NCBI GenBank assembly: GCA_947085815.1
Contig: CAMTXU010000034.1
Location: forward strand, 8,847-72,846
Source: Fen-1258 sp947085815
Lineage (GTDB): Bacteria; Bacteroidota; Ignavibacteria; Ignavibacteriales; Melioribacteraceae
Reading direction: 5' to 3'
Length of the DNA stretch: 64,000 nucleotides
Part shown: in pieces, positions 9,563-17,993 of the stretch
Numbering within the stretch: the stretch's first letter is position 1
Layout of the letters: every line of letters begins with the position of its first letter
The notes under the pieces: model-generated
Database searches by the model: none
What the model was told of the DNA's origin: nothing
Seen by the model: the letters and a program-made list of their open reading frames with translations, nothing else
Program-made: the position numbers and the translations under genes

Positions 9563-9775
9563 TCCTCCTCAACTATTCTACTGAAAAATGATCTCCGAAA
9601 AATTAAGGGGACTTCTAAAAACAACAAAAATGATCAGCGGAAATCTGCTTTATCTGCGTTTTTCAGCGTTCTATTAAATAAAAAAAATAGTTTTTAGAAG
9701 CTTCATTAATATAACAAAGTTTGAGATCTTCACTTACTGCCGTAGAAAATTTACCGGGAGGAGAAAAGAACATTC
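9563..9775. other. Intergenic stretch with a dispersed-repeat scrap
   Basis: 213 bp between convergent genes. About 9640-9680 reads GATCAGCGGAAATCTGC then TTTATCTGCGTTTTTCAGCG, a phrase type that recurs as non-coding filler (compare 5989-6010). No terminator of the classical stem plus T-tract form was seen. Confidence 0.4.
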
Positions 9776-11824
9776 TCACATTTTATATAGATCTCTCATC
9801 AACTCTTCAAATTGCGTAAAGTATAATGCTTGTTCCGGATCGCTTAGTGCCTTTGGAGGATCGGGATGAAACTCAACCATTATTCCGTGTGCACCAACTA
9901 CCTTAGCAGCTTTAGCCAGAGGAACAACCTTGTTACGTTCACCAACCGCATGAGACGGATCAACAATAACGGGCAGGTGAGTTAATTCTTTCAAAACGGG
10001 AATCGCGCTTAGATCTAATGTATTTCTTGTAGCGGTTTCAAACGTTCTTATTCCTCTCTCGCATAAAATTACCTGTCGGTTTCCCTGAGATAAGATATAC
10101 TCCGCTGCATTGAGCCATTCATCAATGGATGCCATCATTCCGCGTTTTAACATTACTGGACGATGAGACTTTCCCACTTCTTTCAGCAATGCAAAGTTCT
10201 GCATATTTCGCGCGCCAATTTGTAATATATCCGATTTTTTTGCAACATCGGCAACTTGATCGGTGTCCATAACTTCTGTAATCACCGGCAAATTATAATA
10301 TTTTCCGGCATCTACAAGCAGATTTAATCCGTCTAATCCCATTCCCTGAAAACTGTAAGGAGACGTACGCGGTTTGAAACAACCGCCTCGAAGAATTTGT
10401 GCGCCATTTTCTTTTGCCTCTAAGGCGCATTGCATAATCATCTCTTCAGATTCAACCGAACAGGGTCCTGCAATTACAACAAAATTATCTCCGCCAATAA
10501 CAACGTCTCGTACTTTAATAATTGTATCATCGCTTTTATACTCACGACTGGCGAGCCTATAATTTTTTGATTTCGTTTTTTTGATAACTTTGATTGACGG
10601 ATCAACAGTGAGAGGTAATTCCTCTTTATCAATTTGCGAATCAAGAATTTTTGTGTATTCCAATTTTGTTTTTACCAGTTCCTGAGAAGGATAACTTCCA
10701 AGAATTTTCATAAACCTTGTATGCTGTCCTAACTCATCCAATACATTCTTAATCTTTTCATCAATTATATTCCCCTCAAAATCCAGATAAAACATCTCCT
10801 CCCACGGATTACCGATAATCGGGCGCGATTCCAGTTTGGTTAAATTCACATTGTATTTACGAAATATTGTTAACGCCTCTACCAACGATCCCGGAGTATG
10901 CGAAGTAGCCATTACAACCGAGGTCTTGCACGGCACCCGTGTATCGACTTCATGAGGCTTGCGAGATGCGATTAAAAAACGGGTGTAATTTTCTGATTGA
11001 TTGGCAATATCATTCTTCAAAATTTTTAATCGAAACAATTTGGCGGCTTCTTCACTTGCAATTGCGGCGAAAGATGAATTACCCTCTTCCTTTATTTTTT
11101 GAACTGACAATGCAGTATCTACAAAATACTCAACTCCAACATTAGGTATCGATTCTAAAAATTTACTGCATTGTGCCGCTGCTTGGTGATGAGCATAAAC
11201 CTTTTTGATCTTTGTCAACGGTATCTCTTCTAATGCCACAAGACAATGTTTCACTTGAAATTTTTCTTCACCAACAATTGATAACGTTGTATGAAGGAGA
11301 AGATCATACACCTCATTGATACCCCCTGAAGTAGTATTTTCTATCGGAAGGAATGCATAATCACTTTCTCCCTTTTCTACAGATTCTATTACTTCATCAA
11401 ACAGCTTTTTGAAAATGAAAGTCAAATCGTAATTAAAATGTGTAAAATATTTTTGAGCAGCTAAAAAACTATACGAGCCTTCAATTCCCTGTATGGCAAC
11501 TCTAATGAATTTCTTCTTCTCTCCTTTAGTGTTCAATTTAGATTGAATAAAATTCTGCTGGAGCCGAACGGAGTCTTCTATAATTTCGTAATAAACTTTT
11601 GAAAGGAAATTAGAATCCAACCCTTCCTTCTTCCCTATCTTAATCAAACGATTCAATAATTCCGATTCTCTTTTCTGATCTCGGATAGCCCTGTTCGAGG
11701 TTTCCTTTTCAACAATAACTGCTCTGCTCAATTTTCTTCTTTCCGCCAACAGTTTAATTAGGACTGAGTCCAGATTATTAATTTTATCTCTCAAAGCGGA
11801 AATATTTTGCTTTTTCTTAGCCAT
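9776..11824 (-). CDS. Fused chorismate mutase - prephenate dehydratase - DAHP synthase
   Basis: 682 residues combining the first and late steps of aromatic amino acid synthesis. Residues about 6-95 are an AroQ-type chorismate mutase (LRDKINNLDSVLIKLLAERR). About 107-290 are prephenate dehydratase (VAIQGIEGSYS, FLPIENTTSGGINEVYD, NYTRF at 279-283). About 300-375 are an ACT domain with the phenylalanine-binding ESRP at 332-335. About 435-680 are DAHP synthase of the KDO8P-synthase-like class (AGPCSVES at 452-459, KPRTSPY at 484-490, DPSHAVG). The ACT domain suggests phenylalanine feedback. CM-PDT and DAHPS-CM fusions are each known; this three-enzyme order is less usual. Transcribed alone. Confidence 0.92.
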   Translation of the reverse strand: MAKKKQNISALRDKINNLDSVLIKLLAERRKLSRAVIVEKETSNRAIRDQKRESELLNRLIKIGKKEGLDSNFLSKVYYEIIEDSVRLQQNFIQSKLNTKGEKKKFIRVAIQGIEGSYSFLAAQKYFTHFNYDLTFIFKKLFDEVIESVEKGESDYAFLPIENTTSGGINEVYDLLLHTTLSIVGEEKFQVKHCLVALEEIPLTKIKKVYAHHQAAAQCSKFLESIPNVGVEYFVDTALSVQKIKEEGNSSFAAIASEEAAKLFRLKILKNDIANQSENYTRFLIASRKPHEVDTRVPCKTSVVMATSHTPGSLVEALTIFRKYNVNLTKLESRPIIGNPWEEMFYLDFEGNIIDEKIKNVLDELGQHTRFMKILGSYPSQELVKTKLEYTKILDSQIDKEELPLTVDPSIKVIKKTKSKNYRLASREYKSDDTIIKVRDVVIGGDNFVVIAGPCSVESEEMIMQCALEAKENGAQILRGGCFKPRTSPYSFQGMGLDGLNLLVDAGKYYNLPVITEVMDTDQVADVAKKSDILQIGARNMQNFALLKEVGKSHRPVMLKRGMMASIDEWLNAAEYILSQGNRQVILCERGIRTFETATRNTLDLSAIPVLKELTHLPVIVDPSHAVGERNKVVPLAKAAKVVGAHGIMVEFHPDPPKALSDPEQALYFTQFEELMRDLYKM

Positions 11825-12002
11825 AAAAGTTTTTCTTAGTTTTTTTAATAATTGCGCCTGAAACTAAATATTTTTTAGGGATAATGAAAGTATTATAGAT
11901 TCTCGAATTGATTTAATTGACTAGAAATCAATTTGTTATTATGTTTGAAAAAGATATTAGTCTCCAATATTCTATCAGATAGACTCATAATGGGAGTTGA
12001 AT

Positions 12003-12908
12003 ATGGGAAATCAATCACGCCGCGACTTCTTAAAAACCGCCGCACTAGTAGGTACCGCAGTAACAGGATTATCATCAAAAAGTAAAGCAGCACCGAAGAA
12101 TATTTTATCTGAGGATCGGATGGGTGTTTTAGTTGACACAACTGTCTGTATAGGATGCAGAAAATGTGAATGGGCTTGTAAAACTGCACATAACCTTGAA
12201 ACTCCTTCAATCGATTTTTATGATGATAGAAGCGTATTCAAGGAGAGAAGAAGACCAGACGATAAGGCCTTGACCGTCGTCAATGAGTATCAAAAAAACA
12301 ATTCGCACGATTTGCCGATTAATGTAAAAGTACAATGCATGCACTGTGATCACCCGGCATGTGTTTCAGCATGTATTGTAGGAGCTTTTTCCAAGGAAGA
12401 AAATGGATCGGTTATTTGGGATGGAGACAAATGTATTGGATGCCGTTACTGCATGGTAGCTTGTCCATTTCAAGTTCCGGCATTTGAGTATGAGGAGGCT
12501 CTTAAACCGGATATTAAAAAATGTGATTTTTGCTTTGAGAGAACTTCTAAAGGTAATATACCTGCTTGCATCGAAATCTGTCCGGTAGAAGCCGTTACTT
12601 ACGGCAGTCGCGAAGACTTGGTTGAAGCCGCCCATCAAAAAATTAAAAATTATCCAAGCCGGTACATTAACCGTGTTTTTGGTGAGTATGAAGTTGGCGG
12701 AACGTCTTGGATTTACTTAGCCAACAAAGAGTTTGAACAATTAGATTTTCCTAAACTTGGAAGAGATGCAGCCCCGGGAGTTAGTGAAGCAATTCAGCAT
12801 GGTATCTTTGCCTATTTTGTTCCGCCCGTTGCTCTCTACGCTCTGCTCGGTGGAGTAATGTGGATAAATAAGAACAAAAAGAAAACTGATAACGAGACGG
12901 AGATATAA
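12003..12908 (+). CDS. Tat-exported 4x[4Fe-4S] ferredoxin subunit, HybA/HmcB/DsrO type
   Basis: 301 residues from the ATG at 12003; a TTG two codons upstream is possible but unneeded. The N terminus has a twin-arginine signal, SRRDFLKTAALVGTA, so the folded protein is exported to the periplasm. Four cysteine clusters are visible: CIGCRKCEWAC, CMHCDHPACVSAC, CIGCRYCMVACP, and CDFC with CIEICP. These fit four cubane clusters. A C-terminal hydrophobic helix (FVPPVALYALLGGVMW) anchors it. It is the electron-wire subunit pairing with the NrfD-type protein encoded 2 bp downstream and the multiheme cytochrome after that. Confidence 0.92.
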   Translation: MGNQSRRDFLKTAALVGTAVTGLSSKSKAAPKNILSEDRMGVLVDTTVCIGCRKCEWACKTAHNLETPSIDFYDDRSVFKERRRPDDKALTVVNEYQKNNSHDLPINVKVQCMHCDHPACVSACIVGAFSKEENGSVIWDGDKCIGCRYCMVACPFQVPAFEYEEALKPDIKKCDFCFERTSKGNIPACIEICPVEAVTYGSREDLVEAAHQKIKNYPSRYINRVFGEYEVGGTSWIYLANKEFEQLDFPKLGRDAAPGVSEAIQHGIFAYFVPPVALYALLGGVMWINKNKKKTDNETEI

Positions 12909-12910
12909 TC

Positions 12911-14149
12911 ATGGAAGAGATGAAACCCGTACCAATGAAAAAGAAATATTTTACTCCGATCGTTATTGCTTTGGTAGTCCTAGCCATAAACGGCGCTTTA
13001 TTTTTACTTGCAAGGTTTGCATTTGGAATTGGCGCAGTAACTAATTTAGATAATCAACATCCGTGGGGAATTTGGATTGGTCTTGATGTTGCGGCAGGTG
13101 TAGCATTAGCCGCCGGCGGTTTTACTACCGCGGCTTTAGGTCATATAATGCACAAAGATCAATATCAAGCAATTATTCGTCCGGCTCTATTAACCGCCGC
13201 GCTTGGATATACGTTTGTAGCTGTTAGTGTTATGATCGACCTTGGACGTCCATATTTTATCTGGCATCCGCTGATAATGTGGAATGGAAGTTCCGTTCTC
13301 TTCGAGGTGGGTATCTGTGTTATAATTTATTTGGTCGTTCTATACATAGAATTTTTACCAATAGTAACTGAACGATTTATTGGAAGAGTAAATCTTCCCG
13401 GTTTTTTGAAACGCTTTAATAATTGGCTCGAGAAATTTCTACGCATCCTTGACAAAGGATTGGAGAAGACAATGTTCATTTTCATTATTGCCGGTGTAGT
13501 TCTTTCTTGTCTGCATCAATCATCTCTTGGAACATTGATGGTAATAGCCGGACCAAAGATGCATCCGTTATGGCAAACACCAATTCTTCCTTTGCTCTTC
13601 TTGCTTTCAGCAGTTGCCGTAGGATTTCCGATGGTAATTTTTGAATCTCTTATCACCTCTCGATCATTCGGATTAAAACCGGAAACACACATTCTATCTA
13701 ATCTTGGCAGTATGGTTGCACCTCTGCTTGGAATATATCTTGCATTCAAAATTGGTGATATGGTGATTAGAGGAACATTCGTCTATCTGACTACTATCAC
13801 CAGCGTTAGCGTTATGTTTACGGTTGAAATGTTGCTTGGTGTTATTATTCCGTTAAGAATGTTTATGTCAAGACAAGTTTCAAAATCACCTGTTGGACTT
13901 CTAATTGCATCATTTTTAGTTATTATGGGTGTTTTCCTAAATCGGTTAAACAATTTTTTAGTTGCATACACTCCGCCCTATGAAGTTCATTCATATTTTC
14001 CATCTATAGGGGAAATTTCTGTTACCGTTGGATTCATCGCCTTCGAAATTCTTCTTTTTAGATTAGCAGTATTAATCTTTCCAATAGTAAGTGTTCCCGA
14101 AGGAGCTGCTCAAAAAACGAAATATTCCGTTAGAGGAGGCACACGATGA
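12911..14149 (+). CDS. NrfD/HybB-type quinone-reacting membrane subunit
   Basis: 412 residues with about ten transmembrane helices. Family landmarks include QHPWGIWIGLDVAAGVALAA near the N terminus and DLGRPYFIWHPLIMWN in the third to fourth helix. The C-terminal half is also hydrophobic and ends in a short basic tail. HybB/HmcC/DsrP relatives have no heme of their own and exchange electrons with menaquinol at the periplasmic side, handing them to the FeS subunit. It lies 2 bp after the FeS gene and overlaps the next cytochrome by ATGA. Confidence 0.92.
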   Translation: MEEMKPVPMKKKYFTPIVIALVVLAINGALFLLARFAFGIGAVTNLDNQHPWGIWIGLDVAAGVALAAGGFTTAALGHIMHKDQYQAIIRPALLTAALGYTFVAVSVMIDLGRPYFIWHPLIMWNGSSVLFEVGICVIIYLVVLYIEFLPIVTERFIGRVNLPGFLKRFNNWLEKFLRILDKGLEKTMFIFIIAGVVLSCLHQSSLGTLMVIAGPKMHPLWQTPILPLLFLLSAVAVGFPMVIFESLITSRSFGLKPETHILSNLGSMVAPLLGIYLAFKIGDMVIRGTFVYLTTITSVSVMFTVEMLLGVIIPLRMFMSRQVSKSPVGLLIASFLVIMGVFLNRLNNFLVAYTPPYEVHSYFPSIGEISVTVGFIAFEILLFRLAVLIFPIVSVPEGAAQKTKYSVRGGTR

Positions 14150-15273
14150 GAATTAAATTCTTAATCGCATTTTTATTTTGCGTTTTCAGTCTAAACGCAC
14201 AAAATAAAAAAGCAGCACATCCTAATCTTAACGGGATTTCATGTAGAACATGCCACACATGCGATATTCCTACTAAAGAAAATCCGTGTATCATTCCATG
14301 CCCTCGCGAAAAGATGGTATCTATTGATCAATCGCCCGAAGAGGGACCAGCAGTACTAATAATTGATAAATTCAAAAAGCAATCAGATATCTACGCGCCG
14401 GTTGTTTTTTCACACCGGCTTCATGCAGAGATGAGCGGTATGGCAGGTGGATGCAAAATGTGCCATCACTATAACCCTCCGGGACAAGTTATTGGATGTA
14501 CAGACTGCCACGAACTTGTAAGAAAAAGAAGTGATGTAAGCAAACCGGATTTGAAAGGTGCATATCATAGACAATGCATTGACTGTCACAGATCATGGAG
14601 CGGTAAGGTTGAATGCGAATCATGCCATAGTACAAATAAGAACTCGGTGAAAATTCAAGAACAAAAACTTGAAGTGAAAAGCGCAAAACGTATTCATCCA
14701 AAAATCATTACTCCAACTACAATAAAATTTGATACTCCAAAAGCCGCAGGCAAATTAGTAACGTTTTATCACACCCAGCACAATGAATTATTCGGATTGG
14801 AATGTCAGACTTGTCATTCCAACGAGAGTTGCGGCAAATGTCATACAAAAAATAAACCCGGATTGTTAAAAACTAAAACTGTTGAACAAAAGCATACCGT
14901 CTGTTCTAATTGTCATAACACTAAATCTAATTGTTCCAGTTGCCATGCTAATAGCGTAAAAGATCCTTTCAATCATAAATCAGCAACAGGATTTGACAAT
15001 TCAAAATTTCATTCTAAACTTTCTTGTAACAGATGCCATGTGCAAAAAGGGAAATTTACCGGGCTTAACGGCGATTGCATCAATTGTCACGGTAAATGGA
15101 CTCAAGAAAATTTTAAGCATAAAATTACTGGTCTAACTCTTGACGAAACACATTTGGCTATGGAATGTGCCGACTGTCATCAAGATAAGAATTTTGCAAA
15201 ACCGGCATGCTCAAATTGCCACGACGATAAGTCATATCCGAAGAATGTTCCGGGAAAACTTAAAAAGAATTAA
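14146..15273 (+). CDS. 13-heme c-type cytochrome of the Hmc-like module
   Basis: 375 residues with a signal peptide (MRIKFLIAFLFCVFSLNAQ). I count 13 CxxCH sites: CRTCH, CKMCH, CTDCH, CIDCH, CESCH, CQTCH, CGKCH, CSNCH, CSSCH, CNRCH, CINCH, CADCH and CSNCH. The region FSHRLHAEMSG...CKMCHHYNPPG follows the class III cytochrome / HmcA pattern with paired distal histidines. The first heme site is followed by extra cysteines in CDIP...CIIPCP, whose role is unclear. It overlaps the NrfD gene by four bases (ATGA) and the kinase by one. It should be the periplasmic electron acceptor or donor of the complex. Confidence 0.92.
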   Translation: MRIKFLIAFLFCVFSLNAQNKKAAHPNLNGISCRTCHTCDIPTKENPCIIPCPREKMVSIDQSPEEGPAVLIIDKFKKQSDIYAPVVFSHRLHAEMSGMAGGCKMCHHYNPPGQVIGCTDCHELVRKRSDVSKPDLKGAYHRQCIDCHRSWSGKVECESCHSTNKNSVKIQEQKLEVKSAKRIHPKIITPTTIKFDTPKAAGKLVTFYHTQHNELFGLECQTCHSNESCGKCHTKNKPGLLKTKTVEQKHTVCSNCHNTKSNCSSCHANSVKDPFNHKSATGFDNSKFHSKLSCNRCHVQKGKFTGLNGDCINCHGKWTQENFKHKITGLTLDETHLAMECADCHQDKNFAKPACSNCHDDKSYPKNVPGKLKKN

Positions 15274-17174
15274 TGAAGCGTGTAAAAAAAATATTGTTTC
15301 GGAAAATCAGCTTAAAACTCATTTGGGTAGTTAGTATAACTGCAATTCTAATTATTGGGATCTATTCATACTTCAACGTTAAATCTCAAAGCGATGTTTT
15401 ACAGTCGGAAGTGGAGCGTCATGCAAATCAACTTAGTGAGTCTGTTAAGAATTCAACGCGATATGTAATGCTGCTCAACCAGAGAGATCATATTCAGGAG
15501 ATGATTACCAGGATAGGAAAAGATCCGGCGATTTCAAATGTTCGCATTCTCAACAAAGAAGGGGAGATAATTTATTCAGCACATAAAGATGATATAGGAA
15601 AGATGCTTGATAAAAGAGCCGAGAGCTGCTACGCTTGTCATGTTGAGAATAAACCGCTCGAAAAACTTCCTATGAAAGATCGCACGAGAGTTTTCAAAAC
15701 GAGTTCTGATTCTCCAAGAGTACTTGGAGTTATTAATCCTATCTATAATGAAAAATCGTGTTATGAAGCAGATTGCCATGCTCACTCTCCAAATGCAAAA
15801 GTTCTTGGAGTACTCGACGTTACAATTTCTCTTGCCGAAGTTGACGAACAAATTAGACAGAATGAAATTCGCGAAGTTCTTTTTGCTGTCATAGCAATTT
15901 CTGCAATTGGATTTATTATAGGATTTTTTGTGAAGCGCTGGGTGGATAGTCCTGTAAAGGAATTAGTAAAAGCAACAGATCAAATTGCTGCTGGTAATTT
16001 AACTTATTCGATAAAAAATTTGAGCAATGATGAATTGGGAAGTCTTGGTAAATCATTTAATAATATGACCAGGAAACTCGACGAAACCAATCAACAGCTT
16101 TATCAATCAACAAAGATGGCTTCGTTAGGGCAACTGGCGGCGGGAGTTGCCCACGAAATCAACAATCCTCTGACGGGAGTTCTCACTTACAGCAGTTTTC
16201 TTCTGAAAAGAACAAAAGATAATCCGCAGATGCAGGAAGATCTAAACGTTATTGTTAGAGAGACGATGCGCAGTCGTGAGATTGTAAGAGGTCTGCTGGA
16301 TTTCGCGCGTCAATCTACTCCTAAAAAGAGTCTGATTAATATCAATGAGATTATAAATCGTGCGGAGGCGGTTATAAAAAACCAGTTGAAATTGAGGCGC
16401 GTTAACTTAATTGTAAATTTTGATGATACTCTCCCTAAAATAACGGCGGATGCAAATCAGATCCAGCAGGTTTTCCTGAATTTATTTGTGAACGCGATTG
16501 ATGCTATAGGCGACAGCGGCGGCAATATCATAGTCAAAACTGCACAAATTAGTTTATCCCCAAAAAGAACCACACAAATTAAAAATGCGGTTTGCGGTAA
16601 GAACCATTCGTTAATTGATACAGAATATAAAATTGGCGGAATGGCATCTCTTAAAGTGAAGATAAAAACAGGTGTGAATGAAGGCTTTGTTCATCTCGAT
16701 CCGGTCTACGGTAAACATCGTAATTACTTTGGAATATCATTAGATAATCAAAATAATATTACCCTTACCTGCCCAACCTGTGATATTTCTCTTCTTGATA
16801 AAAACAGTTCTTGCCCGTATTGCGGTGGATCGGTTTTCAAAATTCAAATTCCCAATCAAGGATATTTTGAAGGATGTGCTACTTTTAAGGATGACTTTCA
16901 AAAATGGGATTTGATTGACCGTGCCGATGATAGAAAATTTGTTGAGATTGAAATAACCGATTCCGGCTGTGGAATTCCGTCGGAGAATATATCAAAAATT
17001 TTTGAACCGTTTTTTACTACTAAAGGACAGCGCGGGACCGGACTTGGGCTTTCTGTTATTTGGGGAATTATTGATAATCACAACGGATCAATCTCCGTTA
17101 AAAGTGAAGTTGGAAAGGGAACTACATTTTCTATAAAACTTCCGCAAGAAGAAGAAATTAAAAATATTTCATGA
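15273..17174 (+). CDS. Heme-binding sensor histidine kinase with a zinc-ribbon insert
   Basis: 633 residues. Two membrane helices (about 15-33 and 201-220) bracket a periplasmic domain containing CYACH (119-123) and a wider CYEADCH (163-169), both potential covalent heme sites. A HAMP domain (about 220-272) and HisKA (H294 in GVAHEINNPL) follow. The ATPase domain has N box LNLFVNAIDA (about 402-411), then about 130 unusual residues (425-555) with CGKNH, CPTC (500-503) and CPYC (514-517), before DSGCGIP (563-569) and GTGLGL (588-593). The paired CxxC looks like a zinc ribbon. It starts 1 bp inside the 13-heme gene and overlaps the next regulator by ATGA, so it is likely the redox sensor of this operon. 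Confidence 0.9.
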   Translation: MKRVKKILFRKISLKLIWVVSITAILIIGIYSYFNVKSQSDVLQSEVERHANQLSESVKNSTRYVMLLNQRDHIQEMITRIGKDPAISNVRILNKEGEIIYSAHKDDIGKMLDKRAESCYACHVENKPLEKLPMKDRTRVFKTSSDSPRVLGVINPIYNEKSCYEADCHAHSPNAKVLGVLDVTISLAEVDEQIRQNEIREVLFAVIAISAIGFIIGFFVKRWVDSPVKELVKATDQIAAGNLTYSIKNLSNDELGSLGKSFNNMTRKLDETNQQLYQSTKMASLGQLAAGVAHEINNPLTGVLTYSSFLLKRTKDNPQMQEDLNVIVRETMRSREIVRGLLDFARQSTPKKSLININEIINRAEAVIKNQLKLRRVNLIVNFDDTLPKITADANQIQQVFLNLFVNAIDAIGDSGGNIIVKTAQISLSPKRTTQIKNAVCGKNHSLIDTEYKIGGMASLKVKIKTGVNEGFVHLDPVYGKHRNYFGISLDNQNNITLTCPTCDISLLDKNSSCPYCGGSVFKIQIPNQGYFEGCATFKDDFQKWDLIDRADDRKFVEIEITDSGCGIPSENISKIFEPFFTTKGQRGTGLGLSVIWGIIDNHNGSISVKSEVGKGTTFSIKLPQEEEIKNIS

Positions 17175-17962
17175 AAGAAACTAAAAACATATTAATCATT
17201 GATGACGAACAAGTTGTAATAGATTCTATTTCAAAAATATTGATGATGGAGAATTATTCTTTTGATTCCTCGATGGATACTCAAGCTGCACTTGCCCGCC
17301 TCGAGCTTACTAATTATGATCTGATCATTTGTGATATAATGCTTCCAGGGATGGATGGATTTCAGTTTTTGGCAAAACTTGAATCTATTAATGTAAACTC
17401 TCCGGTAATTATGACAACAGGATTTTCAACAATAGATAATGCAGTAAATTCGCTTTATAGTGGTGCAATTGAATTTATTCCGAAACCATTTACCGTAGAT
17501 GAATTGATCAGCGTCATTCATAGAGGAATAAAATATAGTACTTTGAATAAATCGAGAAAATTGAATGTGGATTCTATTCTACTTGTGCCATGCCCGGCTA
17601 AATATTTTCGTCTCGGTTACTCAACCTGGATGAATAAAGAATTGGATGGGTCGGTGTTAACCGGCGCAACCGATTTTTTTATCAAGACACTTGAACAAAT
17701 AAAAAGAATAGAACTACTTCAGATAAATGAAGTTCTTACTCAAGCATCACCCGCAGTAAAATTTGAAACTGAGGACGGTTTAATCCATCAATTGTACGCC
17801 GTAATAAGCGGAACAATTATATCAAGAAATGATATGCTATTAGAAGAACCGGAATTGTTGGAGAAAGATCCATACTTCGAGGGATGGATATATAGAATTA
17901 TCCCAACAGAACTCGATTACGAAATGACATTATTAATTCCATGCAGCTCAGACAGATCATAA
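17171..17962 (+). CDS. Response regulator with GcvH-like output domain (no lipoyl lysine)
   Basis: 263 residues. The receiver domain (1-122) is intact: DD at 11-12, phospho-acceptor D55 in CDIMLPGMDG and K105 in PKPF. The C-terminal half (about 142-246) aligns by eye to glycine cleavage H protein: VLTGATDFF matches the GITDYA region, and EEPELLEKDPYFEGWIYRI matches the H-protein tail DDPELIN-DPYGEGW. At the position of the lipoylated lysine this protein has G203, so it cannot be lipoylated there. No DNA-binding domain is present. It overlaps the kinase gene by four bases, so it is probably its cognate regulator, acting through protein contacts. Confidence 0.85.
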   Translation: MKETKNILIIDDEQVVIDSISKILMMENYSFDSSMDTQAALARLELTNYDLIICDIMLPGMDGFQFLAKLESINVNSPVIMTTGFSTIDNAVNSLYSGAIEFIPKPFTVDELISVIHRGIKYSTLNKSRKLNVDSILLVPCPAKYFRLGYSTWMNKELDGSVLTGATDFFIKTLEQIKRIELLQINEVLTQASPAVKFETEDGLIHQLYAVISGTIISRNDMLLEEPELLEKDPYFEGWIYRIIPTELDYEMTLLIPCSSDRS

Positions 17963-17993
17963 ACAAAGTTTATTAACACAAGGAGACATAATC

